From Pseudomonadota bacterium (GTDB lineage: Bacteria > Pseudomonadota > Gammaproteobacteria > Steroidobacterales > Steroidobacteraceae), in the NCBI GenBank assembly GCA_963204795.1, contig CAUJHX010000201.1, positions 1-39,324 of the forward strand: a stretch of 39,324 bases of DNA, in the 5' to 3' direction. The notes under the pieces were generated by a model, which did no database searches, was not told the DNA's origin, and saw only the letters and a list, made by a program, of their open reading frames with translations. The translations under genes and the position numbers were made by a program. The stretch's first letter is position 1; every line of letters starts with the position of its first letter. Positions 8,500 through 17,406 of the stretch are shown here, in pieces.

Positions 8500-11400
8500 G
8501 TGAAAGATGCCATTCCGGCCGCACGCCTCGCCCTCATCGAACGAATCGTCGCAGCGATGCCAGACAGGGGCGACGCGCGCCAGCGCGCGCTGAATGCGGA
8601 TTTCATCCGCGCCTATTTCCGCGGGGTGTCAGAGGAAGACCTGCGTGAACGCCCGGCCGCCGGGTTCGCCGGCATTGCGTTGAGCCATCTCGCGCTCGGA
8701 CGCGGCCGGACGGCTGCGCAAACGCGTGTGCGCGTGTTCAACCCCGATCCGGCGCGCGACGGCTTCCAGTCACCCCACACGATCATCCAGATCGTCACCG
8801 ATGACATGCCGTTCCTCGTCGATTCGATCGGCATCGTCTTCGCGCGCAGCCAGGTGGCGATGCACCTCATCATCCATCCGGTGATCACGATGCGCCGCGA
8901 TGCCCGCGGACTTGTCAGGGGAGTCGTGCCGGGCAACGATCCGCGAGCCAGGCCTGAATCGTGGCAGCTCTACGAAGTCGATCGCCAGACCGATCCGCAG
9001 GTGCTCGCAGGGCTCGAAAGCGGGATCCGCGCAGCGATTCTCGACGTGCAGGCCGCCGTCCAGGACTGGATGCCCACGCGCGAGCGCGTGCGCGCGATTG
9101 CGGCGGGACTGGGCGATGCGACACCGCTCCCCGCGGACGAAGTCTCGGAAGCGCGCGCCCTGCTCGAGTGGATGGAAGCGCAGCATTTCGTGTTCCTCGG
9201 CTATCGCCGCTACCGGCTCGTACGCGGCGCTGCGGAAGACAAGCTCGTGCCGGTCCCGCGCTCGGGACTCGGCATCCTGCGCCCCGGCCACGGCGGGCGA
9301 CGGCCCCGCACCGTGCGCCTGCGCGGCGAACTGCGCCAGCGTGCCCGCGACCCCGAACTGCTGATCCTCACCAAGGCCAATACGCTCGCGACCGTGCATC
9401 GCGGCACCTATCTCGATTATGTCGGCGTAAAGACCTTCGATGCGCGGGGCCGCGTCGACGGCGAGCACCGCATCCTCGGACTGTGGACCTCCACGGTCTA
9501 CTACCGCAGCGCGCGCGCGATCCCCGTACTGCGCCGCAAGGTCGAGAGCGTGATCGATCACTTCGGGCTCGCCCCGCAGAGCCACGACGCGAAGGCTGTC
9601 GTGAACGTGCTCGAGACCTATCCGCGCGACGAACTGTTCCAGGCGAGCGTCGCCGATCTCATCCGGATCGTGCGCGAAGTCGTCAACCTCTACGACCGGC
9701 GCACGGTGCGCCTGCTCGCACGCCGCGACCCGTACGGCCGCTTCCATTCCTGTCTCGTCTATGTACCGCGCGATCGCTACAGCACCGACGTGCGTCACCA
9801 GATCGAACGCATCCTGCTCACGGGCTTTCACGGCCTCGCATTCGAATCGCAGATCCAGATCGCGGATTCACGCCACGCGCGCGTGCATGTCGTGGTGCGG
9901 GTCGATCGCGAGCATCGCGCGGCGATCGATGTCGCCCGCATGCAGCGGGAGATTGCCGCCACCACGACCAACTGGCTCGACCGGCTTTCCGTGGCGCTCG
10001 AGTCCCGCTACGGCGAGGCCGCAACCCTTGCGCTGCTGGCGCGTTACGCGAGGGTCTTCCCCGCCGCCTACCAGCAGGAAGTCGCGGCAACCGACATGCT
10101 CGGAGATATCGTCGATCTCGAGCAGCTGCGCAATCTGCCGGGAGCGTTGCGCCTCAACCTGCACCGCCCGGCGGGCCAGGTGGCGACGCGCGTGCACCTG
10201 AAATTCGTCAAGCTGGGCGAGACGATACCGATTTCGGACATGTTGCCGCTCCTCGAGAATTTCGGCCTGCGGGTGATCACCGAGCGTCCTTACGAGCTTG
10301 CGTGGCCCGAAGGCGGTGAAGCGTGGATCCAGGATTTCGAGCTCGAGCACCGCGACGGCCTCCCGATCGACATCGCGCGGGTCGGGGAGCGCTTCAAGGA
10401 GGGCGTCGATGCCGCCTGGCGCGGCTCGATCGAGAACGACGGCTTCAACCGCCTCGTGCTGCTTGCCAACCTGCCGTCACGCGATGTCGTCGTCGTGCGG
10501 CTCATCGCCAAGTACCTGCTGCAGACCGGTGTCCCATTCAGCCAGGCTGCGATGGAGCGTGCGCTCGCCCGCAATGCGGGCATCACGGGTCGGCTGATCG
10601 AGCTGTTCCACGGCCTGTTCGATCCCGCCGTCCCCGCCGCGGAGCGGAAGCGGACCGTGGAGAAGCGTGCACACGCCATCGGCGCGGTACTCTCGGCCGT
10701 CACGAGTCTCGATGAAGACAGGATCCTGCGCGCCTGTCTCGCGGTGATGCGAGCCGTGCGCCGCACGAACTTCTACCAGCGCACCGATGCAGGAATGCCG
10801 AAGGACTACGTATCGGTGAAGCTCGATCCCGCGAAGATTCCAGACCTGCCGCTGCCGCGACCAAAGTTCGAGATCTTCGTCTACAGCCCGCGGGTCGAGG
10901 GAGTGCACCTGCGCATGGCTCCCGTCGCGCGTGGCGGCATCCGCTGGTCCGACCGCCGCGAGGACTTTCGCACGGAAGTACTTGGCCTGATGAAGGCACA
11001 AAACGTCAAGAACACCGTGATCGTGCCGGCCGGCGCCAAGGGCGGCTTCGTGCCGAAGCAGCTGCCCCCGGGTGGAACGCGCGACGACATCCAGAAGGAA
11101 GCGATCGCCTGCTACCGCACTTTCATCCGCGGCCTGCTCGATATCACGGACAACATCGTCGACGCGAAGGTCGTACCACCGGTGAATGTCGTACGCCACG
11201 ACGGCGACGACGCATACCTCGTGGTCGCGGCCGACAAGGGCACCGCCACGTTCTCCGACATCGCGAACGCGATCTCTGCCGACTACGGCTTCTGGCTCGG
11301 CGATGCGTTTGCCTCGGGCGGCTCGGCCGGTTACGACCACAAGGGAATGGGCATTACCGCGCGCGGCGCCTGGGAGTGCGTCACGCGCCACCTGCGCGAG

Positions 11401-13326
11401 ATCGGCATCGACTCGCAGACGCAGGATTTCACAGTTGCAGGCATCGGCGACATGGCAGGCGATGTCTTCGGCAACGGCATGCTGCTCTCGAAGCACATCC
11501 GCCTCGTTGCGGCGTTCAACCACATGCACGTCTTCCTCGACCCCGAGCCCGACGCCGCGAAGAGCTTCAACGAGCGCCAGCGCCTCTTCAGGTTGCCGCG
11601 CTCATCCTGGGACGACTACGATCGCAAGCTGATTTCGCGCGGTGGCGGGGTGTACCTGCGCAGCGCGAAGTCGATTCCGCTTTCCACGGAAGTGCGGCGG
11701 GTGCTCGCACTCGACGCACCGGCCGCGACACCGCAGGAGGTGATTCGCGCCATCCTGCGCATGCAGGTCGATCTGCTTTGGAACGGCGGCATCGGCACCT
11801 ACATCAAGGCCTGCACCGAACGCAACGCTGAAGTGGGCGACCGCAGCAACGACACCGTCCGGGTGGACGGCCGCGATCTGCGTGCGCGCATCGTGGGCGA
11901 AGGGGGCAACCTCGGTTGCACGCAACGCGGCCGCATCGAGTATGCGATGACCGGTGGTCGCATCAACACCGACTTCATCGACAACTCCGCAGGCGTCAAC
12001 ACCTCGGATCTCGAAGTCAACATCAAGATCCTGCTCGCAGGACCCGAGCGCGCCGGCCGCCTCGCGCGCCCCGCTCGCAACAAGCTGCTCGCCGGCATGA
12101 CGCGCGACATCAGCGCCCTCGTCCTGCGGAACAACTACCTGCAAAGTCAGGCGATCTCGACACTCGAGGTGAACGCTGCCGCGCGCCTCAGCGAGTATCG
12201 GGGCCTCATCCGCTCGCTCGAACGCGCGGGCGACCTTGACCGCGGCATCGAGTACCTGCCTGGCGAGGACGAATTCGCCGATCGCGCCAAGCGCGGCGAC
12301 GGTCTCACGCGCCCCGAACTCGCAGTCGTGCTCGCCTACAGCAAGATCTGGTTGTCCGGCGAACTGATCGACTCCGACGTGCCGGAAGACCCGTATCTCT
12401 CCGAAGAACTGCGGCGCTATTTTCCGGAGGCGCTGCGCAAGAGATTCGCGCGGGACATCGATCAGCACCGCCTGCGGCGCGAAATCATCGTGACGGCGAC
12501 CACCAACAGCCTCGTCAACCGCATGGGCCCGGTGTTCGCATGGCGCGCCATCGAGGAGACCGGGGCGTCGATCGGCCAGATCGCGCGCGCCTACACGATC
12601 GCGCGTGAGGCCTTCGCGATGCGCGACACCTGGCGCGCGGTCGAGGCGCTCGACAGCAAGGTCCCGGCGAGCGCGCAATACCTCGCCTACGACCAGACTG
12701 CGCGCAGCCTGCGCCACCTGAGCTACTGGCTGCTGACGCATCGCCGCCGCAATCTGCACGTCGAGCGCACCGTTGCCGAGTTCGGGCCCGGTGTCCACGA
12801 GCTCGGCGCTTCGCTGCCGGGAGTCGCGACCGGTCTCGTGGTCGAGCACAATGCGGCGCGCATCGCGCAGCTGCGTGATGCCGGCCTGCCCTCCACGCTC
12901 GCGGAACGCATCGGTGTGCTCGAGTCGATGGAACCTGCGTTCGATCTCATCGAGCTCGCCGCGGAGAATCGCATTGCGGTGCGTGAAGCAGCGCGCGCCT
13001 ACTACTCGATCGGCGCAGCGACCGGTCTCGACTGGATCCGCACGCAGATCGGTGATCTTGCCGTCTCCGGCCCGTGGCAGGCGAGCGCGCGCTCGGCGCT
13101 GCGCAGCAGCGCAGCTCGAGTCCATCGCAAGCTGGCTGCGCAGCTGCTGCGCTCCGCCGGGCGGCGGCGCGGTGCGGCGCACGATCCGCTCGCCGCCTGG
13201 GTCGCCTCGAAGGGCGACGACCACGCACAATGGGTGCGCATGCTCACCGACATGCGTGCGAGCGAACATCCCGATTTCGCGACACTGTCAGTCGGGGTCG
13301 AGGCGATCCGCAAGCTGGCCGATTGA
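8500..13326 (+). CDS. NAD-specific glutamate dehydrogenase, large (180-kDa, L_180) class
   Basis: A 1608-residue member of the large NAD-GDH class. The start is GTG 8500, preceded by AAGGA at 8486-8490 with 9-nt spacing. The open frame continues upstream to 8137, but that stretch is antisense to hpd. The N-terminal third carries regulatory ACT-like domains (DDMPFLVDSIGIVFARSQ; WMEAQHFVFLGYRRY). The catalytic domain has MAPVARGGIRWSDRREDFRT and VIVPAGAKGGFVPKQ, which holds the substrate-binding Lys residues. The nucleotide-binding part follows with VAGIGDMAGDVFGNGMLLS and VGEGGNLGCTQRGRIE. It deaminates glutamate to 2-oxoglutarate in amino-acid catabolism. The downstream glycosyltransferase ATG overlaps its stop. 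Confidence 0.95.
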   Translation: MKDAIPAARLALIERIVAAMPDRGDARQRALNADFIRAYFRGVSEEDLRERPAAGFAGIALSHLALGRGRTAAQTRVRVFNPDPARDGFQSPHTIIQIVTDDMPFLVDSIGIVFARSQVAMHLIIHPVITMRRDARGLVRGVVPGNDPRARPESWQLYEVDRQTDPQVLAGLESGIRAAILDVQAAVQDWMPTRERVRAIAAGLGDATPLPADEVSEARALLEWMEAQHFVFLGYRRYRLVRGAAEDKLVPVPRSGLGILRPGHGGRRPRTVRLRGELRQRARDPELLILTKANTLATVHRGTYLDYVGVKTFDARGRVDGEHRILGLWTSTVYYRSARAIPVLRRKVESVIDHFGLAPQSHDAKAVVNVLETYPRDELFQASVADLIRIVREVVNLYDRRTVRLLARRDPYGRFHSCLVYVPRDRYSTDVRHQIERILLTGFHGLAFESQIQIADSRHARVHVVVRVDREHRAAIDVARMQREIAATTTNWLDRLSVALESRYGEAATLALLARYARVFPAAYQQEVAATDMLGDIVDLEQLRNLPGALRLNLHRPAGQVATRVHLKFVKLGETIPISDMLPLLENFGLRVITERPYELAWPEGGEAWIQDFELEHRDGLPIDIARVGERFKEGVDAAWRGSIENDGFNRLVLLANLPSRDVVVVRLIAKYLLQTGVPFSQAAMERALARNAGITGRLIELFHGLFDPAVPAAERKRTVEKRAHAIGAVLSAVTSLDEDRILRACLAVMRAVRRTNFYQRTDAGMPKDYVSVKLDPAKIPDLPLPRPKFEIFVYSPRVEGVHLRMAPVARGGIRWSDRREDFRTEVLGLMKAQNVKNTVIVPAGAKGGFVPKQLPPGGTRDDIQKEAIACYRTFIRGLLDITDNIVDAKVVPPVNVVRHDGDDAYLVVAADKGTATFSDIANAISADYGFWLGDAFASGGSAGYDHKGMGITARGAWECVTRHLREIGIDSQTQDFTVAGIGDMAGDVFGNGMLLSKHIRLVAAFNHMHVFLDPEPDAAKSFNERQRLFRLPRSSWDDYDRKLISRGGGVYLRSAKSIPLSTEVRRVLALDAPAATPQEVIRAILRMQVDLLWNGGIGTYIKACTERNAEVGDRSNDTVRVDGRDLRARIVGEGGNLGCTQRGRIEYAMTGGRINTDFIDNSAGVNTSDLEVNIKILLAGPERAGRLARPARNKLLAGMTRDISALVLRNNYLQSQAISTLEVNAAARLSEYRGLIRSLERAGDLDRGIEYLPGEDEFADRAKRGDGLTRPELAVVLAYSKIWLSGELIDSDVPEDPYLSEELRRYFPEALRKRFARDIDQHRLRREIIVTATTNSLVNRMGPVFAWRAIEETGASIGQIARAYTIAREAFAMRDTWRAVEALDSKVPASAQYLAYDQTARSLRHLSYWLLTHRRRNLHVERTVAEFGPGVHELGASLPGVATGLVVEHNAARIAQLRDAGLPSTLAERIGVLESMEPAFDLIELAAENRIAVREAARAYYSIGAATGLDWIRTQIGDLAVSGPWQASARSALRSSAARVHRKLAAQLLRSAGRRRGAAHDPLAAWVASKGDDHAQWVRMLTDMRASEHPDFATLSVGVEAIRKLAD

Positions 13327-14141
13327 TGCGGATCTCGCTGATCGTCACGACGTACGAGCGGCCCCACGCGTTGGCAGCAGTGCTCGCCACGGTGGCGACA
13401 CAGCAGCGGGCGCCCGACGAAGTGCTCGTGGCGGACGACGGCTCGGGTGCCGCAACGCGCGCCGTGGTGGAACGCTTCGCAGCGCACTCGCGCGCACCGG
13501 TCGCTTACATGCGCCAGGAGCACGCGGGCTTTCGTGTCGCGCGACTGCGCAATCTCGCCATTGCCGCGAGCCGCGGTGACTACCTCGTCCTCATTGATGG
13601 CGACATGCTGCTGCACGCCGATTTCATCGCCGACCACGCTGCCGTCGCGCGCCCCGGCGACTTCGTGCAGGGAGTGCGGATTCCGCTCGACGACCCCGGC
13701 ACGCAGGCGGCACTTGCAACGCCAACGCTGCCCGCCTGCAGAGCCACGCCACGCGGTACGAGGGGCTTGCGTCGCCTGTACGGACTGCGCAGTCCGTTGC
13801 TGGCGCGGGCCTGCAGGAAGCTTGCGAACCCCGTCGTCGCGATCAAGAGCTGCAATTTTGCGCTCTGGCGCGCCGATGTCGTCGCGGTGAACGGTTTCAA
13901 CGAAGATTTCGTCGGCTGGGGCCCCGAGGACAAGGAGTTCGCGGCGCGCCTCACGCATTCCGGGTGCTCACGCCGTACGTTGATCTTCGGCGGCATCGCG
14001 TGGCACCTGCATCACCCGCCGGCATCCCGCGATCGCCGCGCGGCCAACGACGCGCTCCTCGCCGCAACACTCGCCGACCGCACGATCCGCTGCCGGCACG
14101 GCCTCGACGCTCACCCTGCAAACCCGGCGGTCTGGCTGTAA
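13326..14141 (+). CDS. Family 2 glycosyltransferase with galactosyltransferase-type C-terminal domain
   Basis: A GT-A fold enzyme of 271 residues. The start is ATG 13326, sharing a base with the glutamate dehydrogenase TGA; an open frame further upstream is a shadow of that gene. The N-terminus, RISLIVTTYERPHALAAVL, is the nucleotide-sugar binding strand. It is followed by EVLVADDGSG and the metal-binding DxD in VLIDGDMLLHADFI. The C-terminal FNEDFVGWGPEDKEFAARL is the Glyco_transf_7C motif, in which the W-G-x-E-D acid acts as catalytic base. No membrane segment is seen. The acceptor is unknown; chondroitin- or LPS-type sugar transferases share this layout. The one-base overlap implies reinitiation behind the much larger catabolic gene. 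Confidence 0.85.
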   Translation: MRISLIVTTYERPHALAAVLATVATQQRAPDEVLVADDGSGAATRAVVERFAAHSRAPVAYMRQEHAGFRVARLRNLAIAASRGDYLVLIDGDMLLHADFIADHAAVARPGDFVQGVRIPLDDPGTQAALATPTLPACRATPRGTRGLRRLYGLRSPLLARACRKLANPVVAIKSCNFALWRADVVAVNGFNEDFVGWGPEDKEFAARLTHSGCSRRTLIFGGIAWHLHHPPASRDRRAANDALLAATLADRTIRCRHGLDAHPANPAVWL

Positions 14142-14180
14142 GCTTCGCCATTCGCTGTCCGATTTCCCATGGAGTCTCAG

Positions 14181-14939
14181 GTGACCGGCAAGCTCATTCT
14201 CGTCCGCCACGGCCAGAGCGTCTGGAATCTCGAAAACCTCTTCACCGGCTGGACAGATGTCGACCTGACCGAACAAGGCCGTGCGGAAGCGCAGCAGGCG
14301 GGTGCGGAGATTCGGCGTGCGGGCCTCTCGATCGATCTCGCCTTCACTTCAGTGCTGAAGCGCGCGATCCGCACGCTGTGGTACATCCTCGACGAGACCG
14401 ACCGCATGTGGGTGCCGGTCGAGCGCAGCTGGCGCCTGAACGAGCGGCACTACGGCGCGCTGCAGGGCCTCGACAAGGCGCAGACCGTCGCACGGCACGG
14501 CGAGGCGCAGGTGAAAATCTGGCGACGCAGTTACGACATCCCGCCGCCGCCGCTCGCCCCCGACGACGAGCGCCATCCGCGCTTCGATCCGCGCTATGCG
14601 GAGGTCGATCCGGCACTGCTGCCTGCCACCGAGTCCCTGAAAGACACGCTTGCGCGCGTGTTGCCGTTCTGGAGCGGGCGCATCGCCCCGCCGCTGCGCG
14701 CCGGGCGCAACGTCATCGTGGTCGCGCACGGCAACAGCCTGCGCGCCCTGGTCAAGATGCTTGAAAACGTGTCGGAGGCGGATATCGTCGAGCTGAACAT
14801 CCCGACCGGCGTGCCGCGCGCCTACGAGCTGGACGCAGATTTGCGGCCCATCTCGAGCCGCTATCTCGGCGATGCGGACGCCATTGCCGCCGCGGCCGAG
14901 GCGGTCAAGCGCCAGGCGTCGCGACAAACCGCTCGCTAA
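14181..14939 (+). CDS. gpmA: 2,3-bisphosphoglycerate-dependent phosphoglycerate mutase
   Basis: A histidine phosphatase superfamily enzyme that interconverts 3- and 2-phosphoglycerate. I chose GTG 14181 (252 residues) because GGAG lies 6 nt before it and the product then begins like other GpmA proteins. ATG 14169 adds four residues but has no ribosome site. The phosphorylated His is in [10 protein letters not shown]. The substrate loop is [15 protein letters not shown], the acid/base Glu is in ERHYG, the [11 protein letters not shown] segment is typical of dPGM, and the second His is in [15 protein letters not shown]. It is convergent with the RraB-like gene, and their stops overlap by 3 bp. 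Confidence 0.95.
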   Translation: MTGKLILVRHGQSVWNLENLFTGWTDVDLTEQGRAEAQQAGAEIRRAGLSIDLAFTSVLKRAIRTLWYILDETDRMWVPVERSWRLNERHYGALQGLDKAQTVARHGEAQVKIWRRSYDIPPPPLAPDDERHPRFDPRYAEVDPALLPATESLKDTLARVLPFWSGRIAPPLRAGRNVIVVAHGNSLRALVKMLENVSEADIVELNIPTGVPRAYELDADLRPISSRYLGDADAIAAAAEAVKRQASRQTAR

Positions 14940-15376
14940 TCGCCCCCGGGCGGCCCATCGGGGCGCTTGTTGTGCGCAGCCGCCCAGCCATCGTAGCGGC
15001 CGTGAAACTCGGCCGCCATGTCATTGAACTTGCGACTCGTCGCCTGCATGTCTGACACCGAGAGCCGGATCGAGCGCTGCGCGTGCACCGCGTAGCACAA
15101 CTCTGACTGATCGGGCACGCGCTTGTACTCGGCGGCAAAACCATCGCGCACCAGGCGCTCGACGACGCGCTGCGCAGCGTTTTCATCCGGCAGCCCGAAA
15201 AAGAACACCACGTCGTGCGGCTGGAAAGGGTCCGAGCCCTGCGCCCGCAGCTTCTCGATGAGCTTCGCGTCCCAGCTGTGCGCCGGCAGGTCGCGGGCCT
15301 TCTTGATGCTCATCCAGATACGCGCGAGCGCAATTCCGCCACCGAGCAACAGCAACAACAGGTAGGCGATTCTCAT
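14936..15376 (-). CDS. RraB-family protein with N-terminal membrane anchor
   Basis: A 146-residue protein. Residues 1-20 form one hydrophobic helix ([20 protein letters not shown]), probably an uncleaved anchor. The remaining domain resembles RraB, the regulator of ribonuclease E activity [21 protein letters not shown] for the first alpha/beta unit, then [20 protein letters not shown] and GRYDGWAA, which matches the family's closing GxYDGWG motif. Soluble RraB in E. coli binds and inhibits RNase E. A membrane-tethered form would fit the inner-membrane location of RNase E, but this is inference. It begins 20 bp after the enoyl-CoA hydratase stop and is the last gene of the minus-strand run that starts at the TPP riboswitch. 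Confidence 0.72.
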   Translation of the reverse strand: MRIAYLLLLLLGGGIALARIWMSIKKARDLPAHSWDAKLIEKLRAQGSDPFQPHDVVFFFGLPDENAAQRVVERLVRDGFAAEYKRVPDQSELCYAVHAQRSIRLSVSDMQATSRKFNDMAAEFHGRYDGWAAAHNKRPDGPPGGD

Positions 15377-15396
15377 GGTGTCACGCGCAGCGACGG

Positions 15397-16176
15397 CTAC
15401 CTCGCGTACTGCGCCTTCCTCTTCTCCAGGAAGGCGGTGATGCCCTCGCGCCCTTCTGCGGTTGCGGCCTGCGCAGCGATCGTTTCGCTCTCGAGTGTGA
15501 GCTGGGATTCGAGCGCACCGAGCGCTGCGACCGCGAGCCGCTTCGAACGGCCGAATGCGCCTTTCGGCCCCGCCGCAAGCTTGCCCGCGAGCGCGAGCGC
15601 CGTATCGAGCACTTCGCTATCGGGCGCGACCTGATTGACGAGACCCCATTCGAGCGCCTCCGCCGCCGTGAGTGCACGATTCGTCAGGATCAGCTCCATG
15701 GCCCGTTTGGCACCGACGGCGCGTGGCAACAGAAACGAGGTGCCACCGTCCGGTGTCAATCCGACGCCGGTGTAGGCGAGCGAGATCTTCGCGCCTGCCG
15801 CCATGATGGCGAGGTCGGCCATCGCGACAAGTCCGACGCCTGCGCCGGCCGTAGTGCCGTTCACCGCGGCGATCACGGGCGCGTCCATCCGCATGAAGCG
15901 CGCGATGGCAGCGTGCAGGTGCGTTGTCAGCTCCTTGAGATAGGGTTCGATCGGCGTCCCGCTGCCCGTCATGCCGCGCAGGTCGCCGCCGAAGCAGAAG
16001 GCCTTTCCGGCACCGGTCAACACGACGGCGCGTACGGCCGGATCCGCCTCGCAGCGCAGCGCCGCCGTCAGCAGATCCCGGCCCATCCCGAGATCGAGCG
16101 TATTGGCCGTCTCCGGGCGGTTGAGCGTGACCACGGCGACTTCGCCGCGGATGTCGACCAGCACTGTCTCAGTCAT
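15397..16176 (-). CDS. Enoyl-CoA hydratase/isomerase family protein
   Basis: A crotonase-fold protein of 259 residues. The oxyanion-hole elements are GKAFCFGGDLRGM and NGTTAGAGVGLVAMADLAI. The next catalytic block is SLAYTGVGLTPDGGTSFLLP: the first hydratase Glu is replaced by Gly, while the Asp in TPDGG occupies the position used by PaaG-type isomerases. That pattern points to an isomerase or another crotonase activity, not a classical hydratase. The gene starts 9 bp after the ferredoxin stop, in the run led by the thiamine transport genes, with which it has no evident metabolic link. The substrate cannot be assigned. Confidence 0.82.
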   Translation of the reverse strand: MTETVLVDIRGEVAVVTLNRPETANTLDLGMGRDLLTAALRCEADPAVRAVVLTGAGKAFCFGGDLRGMTGSGTPIEPYLKELTTHLHAAIARFMRMDAPVIAAVNGTTAGAGVGLVAMADLAIMAAGAKISLAYTGVGLTPDGGTSFLLPRAVGAKRAMELILTNRALTAAEALEWGLVNQVAPDSEVLDTALALAGKLAAGPKGAFGRSKRLAVAALGALESQLTLESETIAAQAATAEGREGITAFLEKRKAQYAR

Positions 16177-16185
16177 GTCGGTTCC

Positions 16186-16500
16186 TCATTCGTCGGGCGC
16201 GATGGTGACCTTGAGGCCATCCACCGCGGGGGTGAAGTCGATCTGGCACGAGAGGCGCGAGCGCGCATCGTAGTGGGACAGCTCGGTGAGCAGGTCTTTC
16301 TCGTCGGACATCGGCGCTGGCAGGCGGCTCGCCCATTCGGGATCGACGTAAACATGGCAGGTCGCGCAGGAGCACATGCCACCGCAGATCGCCGCCACCC
16401 CATAGTCCAGTTCGCGAAGCACTTCCATGACCTTGAGGCCCGTCTGGCTCTCGACTTCGTGTTCCACGCCGTCCCGATCGACGACCTTCAGCACCGCCAT
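16186..16500 (-). CDS. [2Fe-2S] ferredoxin, adrenodoxin/putidaredoxin type
   Basis: A 104-residue ferredoxin. The cluster ligands are visible as CGGMCSCATC (C-x5-C-x2-C, with an additional Cys inside) and a fourth Cys in SRLSCQIDF. The DAR.RLSCQI block and the C-terminal P-x-x-x-D pattern fit the adrenodoxin/putidaredoxin class that feeds electrons to P450s and related oxygenases. A strong GGGGAG ribosome site sits 5 nt before the ATG. It begins 15 bp after the kinase gene. No P450 or ferredoxin reductase is encoded nearby, so its partner is unknown. The crotonase-family gene follows at 9 bp. Confidence 0.92.
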   Translation of the reverse strand: MAVLKVVDRDGVEHEVESQTGLKVMEVLRELDYGVAAICGGMCSCATCHVYVDPEWASRLPAPMSDEKDLLTELSHYDARSRLSCQIDFTPAVDGLKVTIAPDE

Positions 16501-16515
16501 TTACACTCCCCTCGG

Positions 16516-17406
16516 TCAAAGACTTCTATTATGCATGAGGGACGCGAGGACGCGCGCGGCACGCTCCTCGGCGGCTTGCTCTGCAGCACTCGCTGCGACC
16601 GCCACGCGGCGCGCCCGGTACCAGAGGAAGACAAGCAGCTGAAAGAGCCAGATTGCCGCGTCGAGCACGGCGGGCGTCGTGATTCGCTCGAGGCCGAGTG
16701 CCGCGAGCAACCGGGGAAGGTGCGGCACCGCCTCCGGATGGTAGGCGAGCACGCAGGCAACGTCGTGCAGCGGATCGGCGAGCGCCGCATATTCCCAGTC
16801 GATCAGCCATAGCCTTGTGCCGCCGTCCACAAGGTTCGAGCCGTGCAGGTCGCTGTGCGTGAGCACCGGGCTGCGGGCGGAGGCGCCTGAATCCCTCCAG
16901 TGGCGCTGCGCTTCGGTGAGCATTGGCTCGAGATGCCGCTGCTCTTCAGGAGCCGCCGCAACGATGCGCCGGACATACCCGCGGGCGAGCACCGTCGGGT
17001 CGAGCCGCGCAAGACCGGGTGCCGCTCGGGCGTCGATTGCCTGCAGCGACGCAAGCTGTGCACCGAGTCGATCGATCTGCCGTGGGTCAGTGAAGTCGGT
17101 GGCTGTCCAGCTGCGGCCCGGGGCGTATTCCGTGATCAGGAGACCGCTCGCGATGTCGGCATCGATGACCCGCGGCGCGACGCCTGCGTCCGCCGCGAGC
17201 CGCTGCGCCTTGGTTTCGGCGCGGCGATCGATCGCCAGCAACGAGTCGTACGCGGTACCGAGGCGTACGACGTAGCGCCCCTGCGACGTCGTGACGCGGA
17301 AGCTGCGGTTCGTGAGACCGCCGGTCAGGGACTCGACCTGCAGGGGCACGGCGGTGTCTGCGCCGGGAACCCGCGAGAGTACGTCGGGGCCGGGCGTCGC
17401 GCTCAT
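16516..17406 (-). CDS. APH/choline-kinase-fold phosphotransferase, probable thiamine kinase
   Basis: A 296-residue aminoglycoside-phosphotransferase-fold kinase. The N-lobe begins with SLTGGLTNRSFRVTTSQGRY (glycine-rich nucleotide loop) and the VVRLG lysine/arginine strand. The catalytic loop is THSDLHGSNLV (Brenner motif H-x-D-x4-N), and the metal-binding Asp is in LIDWEYAALADPLHDVA. This pattern is shared by choline kinases (LicA) and E. coli thiamine kinase ThiK. Its start overlaps the PnuT-like gene by ATGA, and the operon begins with a TPP riboswitch. I therefore infer phosphorylation of imported thiamine to thiamine monophosphate, trapping it in the cell. ThiL, needed for the final step to TPP, is not in the window. 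The fold assignment is firm; the substrate is inference. Confidence 0.78.
   Translation of the reverse strand: MSATPGPDVLSRVPGADTAVPLQVESLTGGLTNRSFRVTTSQGRYVVRLGTAYDSLLAIDRRAETKAQRLAADAGVAPRVIDADIASGLLITEYAPGRSWTATDFTDPRQIDRLGAQLASLQAIDARAAPGLARLDPTVLARGYVRRIVAAAPEEQRHLEPMLTEAQRHWRDSGASARSPVLTHSDLHGSNLVDGGTRLWLIDWEYAALADPLHDVACVLAYHPEAVPHLPRLLAALGLERITTPAVLDAAIWLFQLLVFLWYRARRVAVAASAAEQAAEERAARVLASLMHNRSL

Noticed and set aside
11602-13269. Minus-strand open frame of 555 codons within glutamate dehydrogenase
   Set aside because: It is a shadow frame typical of G+C-rich DNA, with no motif and no ribosome site.
14138-14147. Shared CTGTAAGCTT upstream of gpmA and again at 37358-37367
   Set aside because: Two copies of a 10-mer in 39 kb might be a -10-like element, but no -35 is visible and one copy includes the glycosyltransferase stop codon, so I do not call it a promoter.
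15397-16176. Assignment of the second crotonase gene as PaaG
   Set aside because: The Asp pattern is compatible, but there are no phenylacetate genes in the window, so only the family is given.
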